From IMG/VR virus record IMGVR_UViG_3300008116_000055, positions 163,542 to 227,541 of that record: a stretch of DNA of 64,000 nucleotides; one strand, 5' to 3'. Under the pieces are notes generated by a model. The model saw only the letters and a program-made list of their open reading frames with translations. It was not told the origin of the DNA and searched no databases. Positions 46,421 to 54,818 of this stretch are shown here, one piece after another (positions within the stretch are counted from its first letter, which is position 1; every line of letters begins with the position of its first letter). This DNA is from a virus. A program made the position numbers and the translations under genes.

Positions 46421-46753
46421 ATGGAATCAAACAAAATCAATGAAAGTAACGTGTTGAGTATACTCAGAGGTATTCTTTCTGAGGAAGTTTCTAAAGTTAA
46501 TAGGAATGACTACAACAGGGTTCAGTTCAAAATGGATGAATTAGAATCTCAACTCGCTGAAACCATTAAAGAGTTAAGACAATTACAAGATTCTATACCT
46601 GATGGTTTAAAAACAGTAACTAATGGTAGAGTGAAAATAATATCAGATAATTTAAACGATGCTCACTCAACCCTTAAAGTTTTAAAAAATAAAGTTAGAA
46701 GTCACAGAAAATCTTCAAATCAGAGTCAGGTTGAGGAGAAAAAAACAAAGTAA
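46421..46753 (+). CDS. Coiled-coil putative internal head protein
   Basis: 110 aa. Leader NKINESNVLSILRGILSE with L-S-E at residue 21, then a continuous coiled coil (QFKMDELESQLAETIKELRQ) and a basic tail. It abuts the convergent gene (stop codons adjacent). Function unknown. Confidence 0.86.
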   Translation: MESNKINESNVLSILRGILSEEVSKVNRNDYNRVQFKMDELESQLAETIKELRQLQDSIPDGLKTVTNGRVKIISDNLNDAHSTLKVLKNKVRSHRKSSNQSQVEEKKTK

Positions 46754-47122
46754 TTATTCTTCATCTAAGTTCTCACCAATATTTTTTGCAATTTCTTTTC
46801 CTTTATCGGTCAAAAAGAATCTTTCTTCATTGTTTTCATCTTCAATTGAATCTATAATTCCCTTTGCTTGTAGTTCATATAAAAGACTACCGGCTATGAT
46901 TTCTTTTAGAAATTGGTCCATATCTTCTCCATTGAACAGATGTTCTAATGAATCTTCATCCAACTCACCATTAATAAATTTTGTTGTAAGTTTATCACAG
47001 AAGTACTCTAACGCGTAAGACTCGTCTTCAATCTCATACTCATTAAAAAAATCAGATTCTCTTAGTATCAATACAATCTGATTGGCCTTTTCAAGTACGA
47101 TGGGTTGATAAATGTTTTTCAT
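46754..47122 (-). CDS. Acidic hypothetical protein
   Basis: 122 aa: MKNIYQPIVLEKANQIVLIL, ESYALEYFCDKLTTKFINGE, then ERFFLTDKGKEIAKNIGENL. The C-terminal FxLTxKGxxIA is a winged-helix-like wing/helix end, so DNA binding is possible but not shown. No clear promoter upstream. Confidence 0.83.
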   Translation of the reverse strand: MKNIYQPIVLEKANQIVLILRESDFFNEYEIEDESYALEYFCDKLTTKFINGELDEDSLEHLFNGEDMDQFLKEIIAGSLLYELQAKGIIDSIEDENNEERFFLTDKGKEIAKNIGENLDEE

Positions 47123-47222
47123 TTGTTAAATATGTAACTAAAGTATAAGAAATAAAGATGAAAAAACAAAGACCCCTTGACATTGAGGTGATAAATTATT
47201 ATTTTTTAGAAAAGTTTATAAT

Positions 47223-48479
47223 ATGTCTGATAATGGAAAAATTTTTATACAGATGGCTGCGTACAGGGATAAAGAACTGTTACCAACACTTAGAGATTGT
47301 ATAGAGAAAGCTAAACACCCCGAAAATCTTGTATTTTCAATTGCATGGCAACATTCACAAGATGATGAGTGGGATAATTTAGATGAATTTAAATGTGACC
47401 CTCGATTTAAAATAATCGATATTAATTATACAAAAGCTAAAGGACCTTGTTGGGCTAGATACATGTTACAGCAACAATATGGTGGTGAACAATATACATT
47501 ACAATTGGATTCCCATCATAGGTTTATTCAAAATTGGGATTCGGAGTTGATAGAGGAATTAACAAAATTACAAGACAAGGGTTATAAAAAACCCATGTTA
47601 ACAGGATATATTCCATCATACGAACCCGAAAATGAACCAAATGGTAGATTGAATGTTCCGTGGAAAATGAATTTTGATAGATTCAGTCCCGATGGTAACG
47701 TACATTTTTTACCATCATCAATCGATGATTTTAAAGAAAGAGTTGAACCTGTCAGGGCTAGATTTTATTCGGCACACTTTTGTTTTACACTTGGACAATT
47801 TGCATTAGAAGTACAACACGACCCTGATTATTATTTCCATGGTGAGGAAATATCAATTTCTGTTAGGGCATATACTCATGGGTACGACCTCTTTCATTTA
47901 CATAGGGTGATTATATGGCACTACTACACAAGAAAAGGTTCAACAAAACAATGGGATGATGACCCTGTATGGCACAAAAGAAACGAATATAGTCACTATA
48001 AAAATAGAAAACTATTTGGAATGGAAGACGATGGGAATAGTATCGATTTTGGTGATTTCGGGTTTGGTAAAAACAGAACATTAGACCAATACGAAAGGTA
48101 TGCGGGTATTTCATTTAGTAAGAGAGCCATCCAAAAATTTACATTGGAATATAATCACCCGCCAAATCCACATATTGAGGACCAAGTTGAGTATGATAAT
48201 TCGTTTACATTCCAATTTAAACATTGTATTGATGTGGGATTCCATGACGTTCCACATGATGACTACACATTTTGGGCTGTAGCATTTTTAGATGAAAATG
48301 ATAATGAAATTTTTAGACAAGATGCTGGTTCTGATGAAATTAAGAGAATGAAGAATGACCCTGATGGGTATTGTAAAATATGGAGGACGTTTGAAACGAC
48401 CGTAAAACCTCATAAATGGATTGTTTGGCCATGTTCCGAAAAACATGGGTTTGGTGAAAGATTAGAAGGAAAACTTTAA
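47223..48479 (+). CDS. GlcNAc-type glycosyltransferase (PF11397-like), copy 1
   Basis: 418 aa. Skp1-type GlcNAc transferase family pattern: IFIQMAAYRDKELLPTLRDC, then WQHSQDDEWDNLDEFK, PCWARYMLQQQYGGEQYTLQ with LDSHHRF (the acidic/His metal site D-S-H), and FYSAHFCFTLGQFALEVQHD then FHGEEISISVRAYTHGYDLF. The C-terminal 120 residues are an extra beta domain. About half of its residues look shared with the next gene. First gene of the long glycan operon; cytoplasmic. Confidence 0.93.
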   Translation: MSDNGKIFIQMAAYRDKELLPTLRDCIEKAKHPENLVFSIAWQHSQDDEWDNLDEFKCDPRFKIIDINYTKAKGPCWARYMLQQQYGGEQYTLQLDSHHRFIQNWDSELIEELTKLQDKGYKKPMLTGYIPSYEPENEPNGRLNVPWKMNFDRFSPDGNVHFLPSSIDDFKERVEPVRARFYSAHFCFTLGQFALEVQHDPDYYFHGEEISISVRAYTHGYDLFHLHRVIIWHYYTRKGSTKQWDDDPVWHKRNEYSHYKNRKLFGMEDDGNSIDFGDFGFGKNRTLDQYERYAGISFSKRAIQKFTLEYNHPPNPHIEDQVEYDNSFTFQFKHCIDVGFHDVPHDDYTFWAVAFLDENDNEIFRQDAGSDEIKRMKNDPDGYCKIWRTFETTVKPHKWIVWPCSEKHGFGERLEGKL

Positions 48480-48489
48480 AATATAAAAT

Positions 48490-49755
48490 ATGGAAAAAAT
48501 ACTAGTTCATTTACCCGCATACAGAGAACCTGAATTAATACCAACAATAAAAAGTGCTTTGGAAAATGCACAATACCCCGAAAGAATACATTTTGGTATA
48601 TGTAGACAATTTAATCCTGATGATGGATTTGATAATGTTGATGAATATAGAGATGACCCAAGATTTAAGATTAAGGACATTCTATATACTGAAGCAAAAG
48701 GACTAGCATATGCTAGGTCGGTAATAAACGAAGAATTATTAACCGATGAAGATTTTGTTTGTCAATTAGACTCACATCATAGATTCTCGGAAAATTGGGA
48801 TTCTAAATTAATCGGGTGGTACAATCAGTTAAAGGAAGAAGGTAATAATCCATTAATTTGTGGTTACCTACCATACTACGACCCTTTCAATGACCCTGAG
48901 AAAAGAGTACAGGAACCATGGTTTTCAAGAGCTGAGTGTTTTTACCCTCACGGTACCATTTTTATACGACCATCAGCGGTCCGTGGTGGGTGGCAACATT
49001 TAACAAAACCATACCCCGCTAGATTCATAAGTGGACATTTTTGTTTTGGTCCGAATAAATGGGCTAAAGAAGTTAGACACGACCCAAATATCTTTTTTGC
49101 TGGTGAAGAGATTAATCTATCAGTAAGGAGTTTTACTTATGGGTATGATTTGTTCCACCCACATGAGGTTGTAATATGGCACGCAACTATGAGAGAAGAA
49201 AGGGCGGGTATGTTGGTTTGGGATGACCAACACAAAAGAGGTGAAGGAACTTGGTGGAAAGGAAATGATATTGCTCGGTCTAGAATTAGACAATTATTAG
49301 GTACAGAAGATAATGGTCACGATTTGGGACCGTATGGTTTAGGTACGGTTAGAACAATACGTGATTATGAAAAATACGCTGGTATACATTTCAAAAAAAG
49401 AGCGTTTCAAAAATGGACCATTGATGATAAATTTCCACCAAATCCTCAATATGAGAATGAAGAAGAATGGGAAAATTCATTTACAAAATCTTTTTATTAT
49501 TTGGTGAATGTTGAAAGACAAGATTTACCTGAAAATGACTATGATTTTATTTTGATAGCGTTTGACGATGAAAATGGTATATCAATGTTTAACAAATATA
49601 TTGACGGACATAATTTAACAAGATTTTTAAATGGAGACGGTCCAATTCATTATGAAGAAATGTTCCATGTGGAAACAGAACCATCTAGAGTGGTTTATTG
49701 GGCACACTCACCTGAAAGAGGTTGGGTAGAAAAAAAACAAATAAATTTAAAATAA
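48490..49755 (+). CDS. GlcNAc-type glycosyltransferase (PF11397-like), copy 2
   Basis: 421 aa, a tandem paralogue of the gene before it. ILVHLPAYREPELIPTIKSA, GLAYARSVINEELLTDEDFV with QLDSHHRFSE, then ARFISGHFCFGPNKWAKEVR and FFAGEEINLSVRSFTYGYDL. Same C-terminal domain. Probably adds a sugar from a nucleotide donor to a protein or glycan acceptor; acceptor unknown. 10-bp gap, co-transcribed. Confidence 0.93.
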   Translation: MEKILVHLPAYREPELIPTIKSALENAQYPERIHFGICRQFNPDDGFDNVDEYRDDPRFKIKDILYTEAKGLAYARSVINEELLTDEDFVCQLDSHHRFSENWDSKLIGWYNQLKEEGNNPLICGYLPYYDPFNDPEKRVQEPWFSRAECFYPHGTIFIRPSAVRGGWQHLTKPYPARFISGHFCFGPNKWAKEVRHDPNIFFAGEEINLSVRSFTYGYDLFHPHEVVIWHATMREERAGMLVWDDQHKRGEGTWWKGNDIARSRIRQLLGTEDNGHDLGPYGLGTVRTIRDYEKYAGIHFKKRAFQKWTIDDKFPPNPQYENEEEWENSFTKSFYYLVNVERQDLPENDYDFILIAFDDENGISMFNKYIDGHNLTRFLNGDGPIHYEEMFHVETEPSRVVYWAHSPERGWVEKKQINLK

Positions 49756-49765
49756 AAAAAAATAT

Positions 49766-50464
49766 ATGAGCAAATTTGTAGAATTACTAAAAGCATGTGA
49801 CAATTTTAAGAAGACCACATACTATTGGGACCACGATGTCCTATTACCACACGAGAATAGTATTAGAAATTATCCGGCGCCTTGGATTATAAAGACTATT
49901 GAGTTATTAAAAATCATTGACGGAAAAGTCGTTGTTGAAATTGGTTCAACGAGGAGAGAATTGACACAAAACTGTATTTCATATCACGATAATTCAATGA
50001 AATTAGAAAGTAAAGACGGTCCTGCATGTTGTCAGGATGGTCACTCAACTTATTATTGGGCGAGAGAGGGTTTTGAAGTTCATACGGTAGATGTTGATGA
50101 ATATTGTAAAACTCAAATTGAAAATGAATACAAATATCATATTCATGAACCTATACCTGATAATTTACACATACATATACCTCAAGACGGTATTGAATTT
50201 CTTAAAAATTTTCAAGGTAAAATTGATTTATTGTTTTTAGACGGATGGGATAAAGGTACCCACGAATACGCGGAAAAACATTTAGAAGCGTTCATGGCCG
50301 CTCAAGATAAATTATCCGATTTACATTTAATATCAATTGATGATACCGATTTTGACACTGAATCAGCGGGTAAGGATAAATATTTGACACCATACCTACT
50401 TGAAAATGGATATATCAGAGTACTTTGGGGTAGACAAACAGTTTATGTAAAAAATAGACCATAA
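49766..50464 (+). CDS. SAM-dependent methyltransferase-like protein
   Basis: 232 aa. GKVVVEIGSTRRELTQNCIS is the glycine-containing SAM strand (motif I, E-I-G-S), GFEVHTVDVDEYCKTQIENE the acidic strand II, and KIDLLFLDGWDKGTHEYAEK motif IV. It is close to the Methyltransf_24/TylF group. Target, by context, is a sugar or glycan. Confidence 0.85.
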   Translation: MSKFVELLKACDNFKKTTYYWDHDVLLPHENSIRNYPAPWIIKTIELLKIIDGKVVVEIGSTRRELTQNCISYHDNSMKLESKDGPACCQDGHSTYYWAREGFEVHTVDVDEYCKTQIENEYKYHIHEPIPDNLHIHIPQDGIEFLKNFQGKIDLLFLDGWDKGTHEYAEKHLEAFMAAQDKLSDLHLISIDDTDFDTESAGKDKYLTPYLLENGYIRVLWGRQTVYVKNRP

Positions 50465-50490
50465 AAGATAATTTTAGATAATTATTTGAT

Positions 50491-51852
50491 ATGGTAAAGT
50501 TAATTATATTTGATTTAGATGGTGTTTTAGTTGAAACAAAAGAACTACATTTTAACACTTTGAATAATGCTCTGAGAGAAGTTGATGAAAAATATGTAAT
50601 AACTTCTGAGGAACATTTATCGATATATGATGGATTAAAGACAACAGAAAAATTAGAGATATTAACTAAATATAAAGGTTTACCTGTTGAATTATATAAT
50701 AAAATTTGGAGAAGAAAACAGGAGCTAACGATTGATGAATTAAATCATTTAGAAAAGGATAATAGACTTATTGAAATATTTAAAGAATTAAAACGTAAAA
50801 AATACAAACTTATATGTTGTTCTAATTCTGTTAGGTCCACATTATTTGTTGTACTTTCTAAATTAGGTTTAATTGAATTTTTAGATTTAGTACTATCAAA
50901 CGAAGATGTTAAAACAGGTAAACCCCATCCTGAAATTTATTGGAAGGGGATAAGTACTATGGGGGTTTTACCTGAGGAGTCTTTAATAATTGAAGATTCA
51001 CCTTACGGTCTTCAATCCGCAAATAGAACATCGGCTCATGTACTTAGAGTTAATAATCCGAATTCATTAACACTTGAAACAATAGAAAAAAAATTGGAAC
51101 AGATTAAAGAAAAAAATAAATTACAGTGGCCGGGTAATGATTTAAATATTCTCATCCCAATGGCGGGTGCAGGAAGTAGATTTCAAAAAGCTGGATTTAA
51201 ATTACCTAAACCATTAATTGATGTTTTAGGTGAACCGATGATAAAAAAAGTAATAGATAGTCTTAATATCCAAGGTAATTACATTTTTATAGTACAAAAA
51301 GAACATCGCGAAAAATACAATTTGGATGTGATGTTAAATTTAATTGTACCTGGATGTAAAATAATAGAAACGGACGGTTTAACTGAAGGTGCCGCATGTA
51401 CAACATTATTAGCCAAAGACTTAATCAATAATGATAGTCCTTTATTGATTGCAAATTCAGACCAATACATTGAATGGGATAGTGTAAACTTCATGTATCT
51501 TATGAATGAGCAATCGTTAGATGGGGGTATATTAACATTTACTGCAGATAACCCAAAATGGTCTTTTGTTAGAACAAATGACACGGGATTAGTGACCGAA
51601 GTTGCTGAGAAGAAACCAATATCCAATCAAGCAACTGTAGGTGTTTATTATTGGGGTAAAGGTTCAAATTACGTAGAATGTGCCGAAAAAATGATTAGTA
51701 AAAATATTAGAGTAAACGATGAGTTTTATGTTTGTCCTGTTTACAATGAATCAATAGAAAATGGTGATAGAATTAAACCATACAATATTCAAAATATGTA
51801 TGGTTTAGGCACACCTGAAGATTTAGAGAATTTTATTAATTTGAAAAAATGA
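50491..51852 (+). CDS. HAD phosphatase fused to nucleotidyltransferase
   Basis: 453 aa. Residues 1-200 are a HAD-family phosphatase (DLDGVLVETKELHFNTLNNA, CCSNSVRSTL as motif II, TGKPHPEIYWKGI with motif III K, IIEDSPYGLQSANRTSAHVL motif IV). Residues 220-453 are a sugar-1-phosphate nucleotidyltransferase: NILIPMAGAGSRFQKAGFKL with PKPLIDVLGEPM, ANSDQYIEWD. So one chain could dephosphorylate and activate sugar phosphates. Neighbour of a second NTase gene (53809). Confidence 0.92.
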   Translation: MVKLIIFDLDGVLVETKELHFNTLNNALREVDEKYVITSEEHLSIYDGLKTTEKLEILTKYKGLPVELYNKIWRRKQELTIDELNHLEKDNRLIEIFKELKRKKYKLICCSNSVRSTLFVVLSKLGLIEFLDLVLSNEDVKTGKPHPEIYWKGISTMGVLPEESLIIEDSPYGLQSANRTSAHVLRVNNPNSLTLETIEKKLEQIKEKNKLQWPGNDLNILIPMAGAGSRFQKAGFKLPKPLIDVLGEPMIKKVIDSLNIQGNYIFIVQKEHREKYNLDVMLNLIVPGCKIIETDGLTEGAACTTLLAKDLINNDSPLLIANSDQYIEWDSVNFMYLMNEQSLDGGILTFTADNPKWSFVRTNDTGLVTEVAEKKPISNQATVGVYYWGKGSNYVECAEKMISKNIRVNDEFYVCPVYNESIENGDRIKPYNIQNMYGLGTPEDLENFINLKK

Positions 51853-52295
51853 TACTGATTTCACATAGAGGAAACATTGATGGTCCCAACGATGTAAGGG
51901 AAAATTCACCATTTTATATTATGGAGGCCATTACCATGGGTTTTGATGTTGAGGTTGATATTTGGTATAAAAATGGTGATTTGTGGTTAGGTCACGACAA
52001 ACCCGAATATAAAACATCAGAAGAGTGGTTAAAAGAAAGAAGTAATAATTTATGGATACATTGTAAGAATGTTGAGTCACTTTGTTTTTTTAATTCTTTG
52101 TCATATAAGTTTAATTATTTTTGGCATCAAGAGGATGTCGTGACCTTAACGTCATTAAATTTTATGTGGGTATATCCAGGAAAACAACCAATAAAAAATA
52201 GTATAGCAGTACTACCAGAAATCTTTAATGATGATATTAAAGATTGTACAGGTATATGTAGTGATTTTATAAAAAAATATAAAGAAGGGAATTAA
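51849..52295 (+). CDS. GDPD/PLC-like phosphodiesterase-fold protein
   Basis: 148 aa. ILISHRGNIDGPNDVRENSP with the HRGN catalytic block, then EAITMGFDVEVDIWYKNGDL (E-x-D metal site), WLGHDKPEYKTSEEWL. This is the N-terminal half of a GDPD-type barrel; at 148 aa it is much shorter than the usual 250, and I recall such short forms in LPS/glycan clusters. 4-bp overlap with the fused NTase gene. Confidence 0.85.
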   Translation: MILISHRGNIDGPNDVRENSPFYIMEAITMGFDVEVDIWYKNGDLWLGHDKPEYKTSEEWLKERSNNLWIHCKNVESLCFFNSLSYKFNYFWHQEDVVTLTSLNFMWVYPGKQPIKNSIAVLPEIFNDDIKDCTGICSDFIKKYKEGN

Positions 52296-52296
52296 A

Positions 52297-53100
52297 ATGA
52301 GAGTGGCGGTATGTTATTCGGGAATGTTTAGAAACTTTAACGAGACTATAGAAAATCACAAAGAGCATTTATTCTCGAAATATGATTGTGATGTTTATTT
52401 TAGTTTTTGGGATGTCTATGGTGATGGTGGGTTTACGTCAAAATATAGTACAAGTAAAAGAAAAACTTGGGATTTTAAAACAAATCAATTTATTGAAACA
52501 GAAGTATCAAACGATAAAATATTACAATCGGACATTGATGATGTTTTAACAAGATTAAATCCTGTAAAATATGAATTTGAGGAGTTTTCAAATTTTGAAC
52601 CACTTTTTAATGCGAAATCCGAATTGATGAATCTTGTTTATAAAGAAAAACATGATTGGTTACCTCATTTACCAAATATTATGTCAATGTACTATAAAGT
52701 ATATCGTTGTAATTACTTGGTTAAGTATTCAGGTAGAGAGTATGATTGTGTTTTAAGGTTACGACCTGATTTAATGTTTCATGATTTTGGATTAGAATTA
52801 TTGAAACCTGAAACAAATACAATCAACATTAATTCATGGGGTTCATTTGAAAAAAATTATCAGGACATGTTTATATATGGTGATACAATTTCAATGGGTA
52901 AATTATCTAGATTATATTTTAATTTAGAAAAAATATGGCATGAGGCAGGAAGAAAATCAGGAAATGAACACGTTTTGTATTATTATCTTAATAATGTTAC
53001 AGATGTAAATATCAATATGGATACCTCGATTGAATTTTATAAAGTAAATAGAGGTCAATTAGGTTCCATGGCTGGATATTATTTACCCAACACACAATAA
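52297..53100 (+). CDS. Glycosyltransferase-like CYSGM family, copy 1
   Basis: 267 aa. VAVCYSGMFRNFNETIENHK, then KYDCDVYFSFWDVYGDGGFT and YDCVLRLRPDLMFHDFGLEL (an R-x-RPD like motif), FEKNYQDMFIYGDTISMGKL. Three genes here (52297, 56753, 57592) share this plan. I take it as a glycosyltransferase-related family specific to such clusters, without known substrate. 1 bp after the previous gene. Confidence 0.85.
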   Translation: MRVAVCYSGMFRNFNETIENHKEHLFSKYDCDVYFSFWDVYGDGGFTSKYSTSKRKTWDFKTNQFIETEVSNDKILQSDIDDVLTRLNPVKYEFEEFSNFEPLFNAKSELMNLVYKEKHDWLPHLPNIMSMYYKVYRCNYLVKYSGREYDCVLRLRPDLMFHDFGLELLKPETNTININSWGSFEKNYQDMFIYGDTISMGKLSRLYFNLEKIWHEAGRKSGNEHVLYYYLNNVTDVNINMDTSIEFYKVNRGQLGSMAGYYLPNTQ

Positions 53101-53106
53101 AAAAAG

Positions 53107-53805
53107 ATGATAACATTAAAAAATTTAGAAATAACAGAAACACCTCAAGAATTCTTTGATGCATTTAATAAATTCATGTTAAGTGGTGACAAAAAAGTCT
53201 TCAATAAATTGATTGCGCGAACATTATTATACAATGAGGTTAAGGATATTCCTGGTGACATTGTAGAATGTGGTGTTTTTAAAGGAACGGGATTGTATAC
53301 ATTTTTAAAATTAAGAAATCTATATAACCCTAATTCTGTTAAAAAAGTAATCGGATTTGATTTTTTTGATACTGAAAATTTAATCAATTCAATCACAGAT
53401 AAATTCGATAAGGAAACAATGAACACTCTATTTGAGGGTAGAAACTTTAGTCACGAAAATTCATTTAAAGATAATTTTAGAAATCAAATTTTATCTCATG
53501 GTTTTTCTGAATCAGAATTTGAATTAGTTGAGGGTGATGTTTCATCAACAACAAAGAAATTTTCACAAGAAAATCCTGGATTTAAAATATCATTACTTTA
53601 CATGGATTTGGACTTGGAGGAGCCGACTTATAACACTTTAGTCAATTTGTGGGACAATATCACTAAGGGTGGTATCGTTGTATTTGATGAATATGGGTAC
53701 CATAAATGGAGTGAATCTAAAGCGGTAGATAGGTTTATCCAAGAAAAGAATTTAGAATTAAAAACATTAAACTATTCGGCACCAACCGCATACATTAAAA
53801 AATAA
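53107..53805 (+). CDS. TylF-type O-methyltransferase
   Basis: 232 aa. PGDIVECGVFKGTGLYTFLK (E-C-G-V-F-K-G motif I of the macrocin O-methyltransferase family), VKKVIGFDFFDTENL, LVEGDVSSTTKKFSQ, then ISLLYMDLDLEEPTYNTLVN and KGGIVVFDEYGYHKWSES (D-E-x-x-x-x-x-W). Metal and SAM ligands look intact. Probable sugar O-methyltransferase. Confidence 0.9.
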   Translation: MITLKNLEITETPQEFFDAFNKFMLSGDKKVFNKLIARTLLYNEVKDIPGDIVECGVFKGTGLYTFLKLRNLYNPNSVKKVIGFDFFDTENLINSITDKFDKETMNTLFEGRNFSHENSFKDNFRNQILSHGFSESEFELVEGDVSSTTKKFSQENPGFKISLLYMDLDLEEPTYNTLVNLWDNITKGGIVVFDEYGYHKWSESKAVDRFIQEKNLELKTLNYSAPTAYIKK

Positions 53806-53808
53806 TTT

Positions 53809-54498
53809 ATGCAAGTAGTAATATTGGCGGCAGGTCGTGGTACAAGATTTAACGGGTCAGAATTTGATAATCCTAAACCTTTAATAGAATGGGATGGTAA
53901 AACCATGACTAATCACGTAATAGAAAACTTTAAGGGTGATAACGTAAAGATTATTCTAATTAAAAGGGACGAACACCCAATACATCACAAAGATGTAAAC
54001 ATTATCAATATTGATTGGATTACTGAAGGCCCAGCATGTACTGCACATCTGAGTAAAGATATTGTTGACATGGATTCTGAATTAGTAATTGTGAACTGTG
54101 ACCAAATAATTTTAGATTGGGACAAAACGATGTTTTTAAATTTTGCAAGAAACTTTGATGCTGTGATTGGTTGTTTCATTTCAAATAAACCAAATAATTC
54201 ATATGTTAAATTAAATAATGAAAATTTGGTTACCGAAGTAAAGGAAAAAGAAGTCATCTCAAATATCGCAACGAATGGTTTACATTATTGGAAAAAAGCG
54301 AGATATTTTTTTGAATCATTTGAAGAAATGTTCACTAATAAAGATACAACCAATAAAGAATATTACGTCGCACCAACTTATAACTACCTAATTAAAAATG
54401 GGTATAAGGTTGGTATCTTTATGTTTAACCAACATCACCCAATTGGGACACCTGAAGATTTAAAAAAATACCTAAGCATAAAGAAAACACAAATATGA
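53809..54498 (+). CDS. Sugar-1-phosphate nucleotidyltransferase
   Basis: 229 aa. VVILAAGRGTRFNGSEFDNP with PKPLIEWDGKTM (GxGxR nucleotide loop and PKP), TEGPACTAHLSKDIVD, ELVIVNCDQIILDWDKTMFL (NxDQ metal site). MobA-like/RfbA-like fold. Homologous to the C-terminal half of the 50491 protein. Predicted to activate a sugar phosphate for the transferases of this operon. 4-bp overlap with the cupin gene. Confidence 0.9.
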   Translation: MQVVILAAGRGTRFNGSEFDNPKPLIEWDGKTMTNHVIENFKGDNVKIILIKRDEHPIHHKDVNIINIDWITEGPACTAHLSKDIVDMDSELVIVNCDQIILDWDKTMFLNFARNFDAVIGCFISNKPNNSYVKLNNENLVTEVKEKEVISNIATNGLHYWKKARYFFESFEEMFTNKDTTNKEYYVAPTYNYLIKNGYKVGIFMFNQHHPIGTPEDLKKYLSIKKTQI

Positions 54499-54818
54499 AA
54501 ATAACAAAATTTGACGAATACAAAGGTGGATGGTTCATTGGTGATTTTGAGCCTGCCGCGTTTAAAACAAAGGATTTTGAGGTTTGTTTTAAACACCACA
54601 CCAAAGGTGAAAAATGGGACACTCACTATCACAAACAAGGGACTGAAATAAATTACTTGGTTAAAGGTAAAATGATGATACAAAATACCGAATTAAATGA
54701 GGGAGATATTTTTATTCTTTACCCATACGAAGTTGCAGACCCTGAATTTTTAGAAGATTGTACCGTATTAATTGTTAAAACACCATCAGTAAAAGGAGAT
54801 AAATTTATAATACCATGA
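54495..54818 (+). CDS. Cupin-fold protein
   Basis: 107 aa single cupin. CFKHHTKGEKWDTHYHKQGT contains the first His motif (G-x-x-W-x-x-H-x-H), EINYLVKGKMMIQN the strand pair, and ELNEGDIFILYPYEVADPEF the second motif. Candidate role: metal-dependent sugar-nucleotide isomerase or epimerase, or a small sugar oxygenase. 4-bp overlaps on both sides couple it to the NTase and the RuBisCO-like genes. Confidence 0.87.
   Translation: MKITKFDEYKGGWFIGDFEPAAFKTKDFEVCFKHHTKGEKWDTHYHKQGTEINYLVKGKMMIQNTELNEGDIFILYPYEVADPEFLEDCTVLIVKTPSVKGDKFIIP

Noticed and set aside
47123-47222. TATTTATA or host-type promoter for the glycan operon
   Set aside because: No good match to either consensus; the operon may use a different signal or upstream readthrough, and I do not assign a promoter.
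47158-47304. Short frame before the glycan operon (MKKQRPLDIEV)
   Set aside because: 48 codons, overlaps the start of the first transferase by about 80 bp and has no start signals; the operon leader is more likely.
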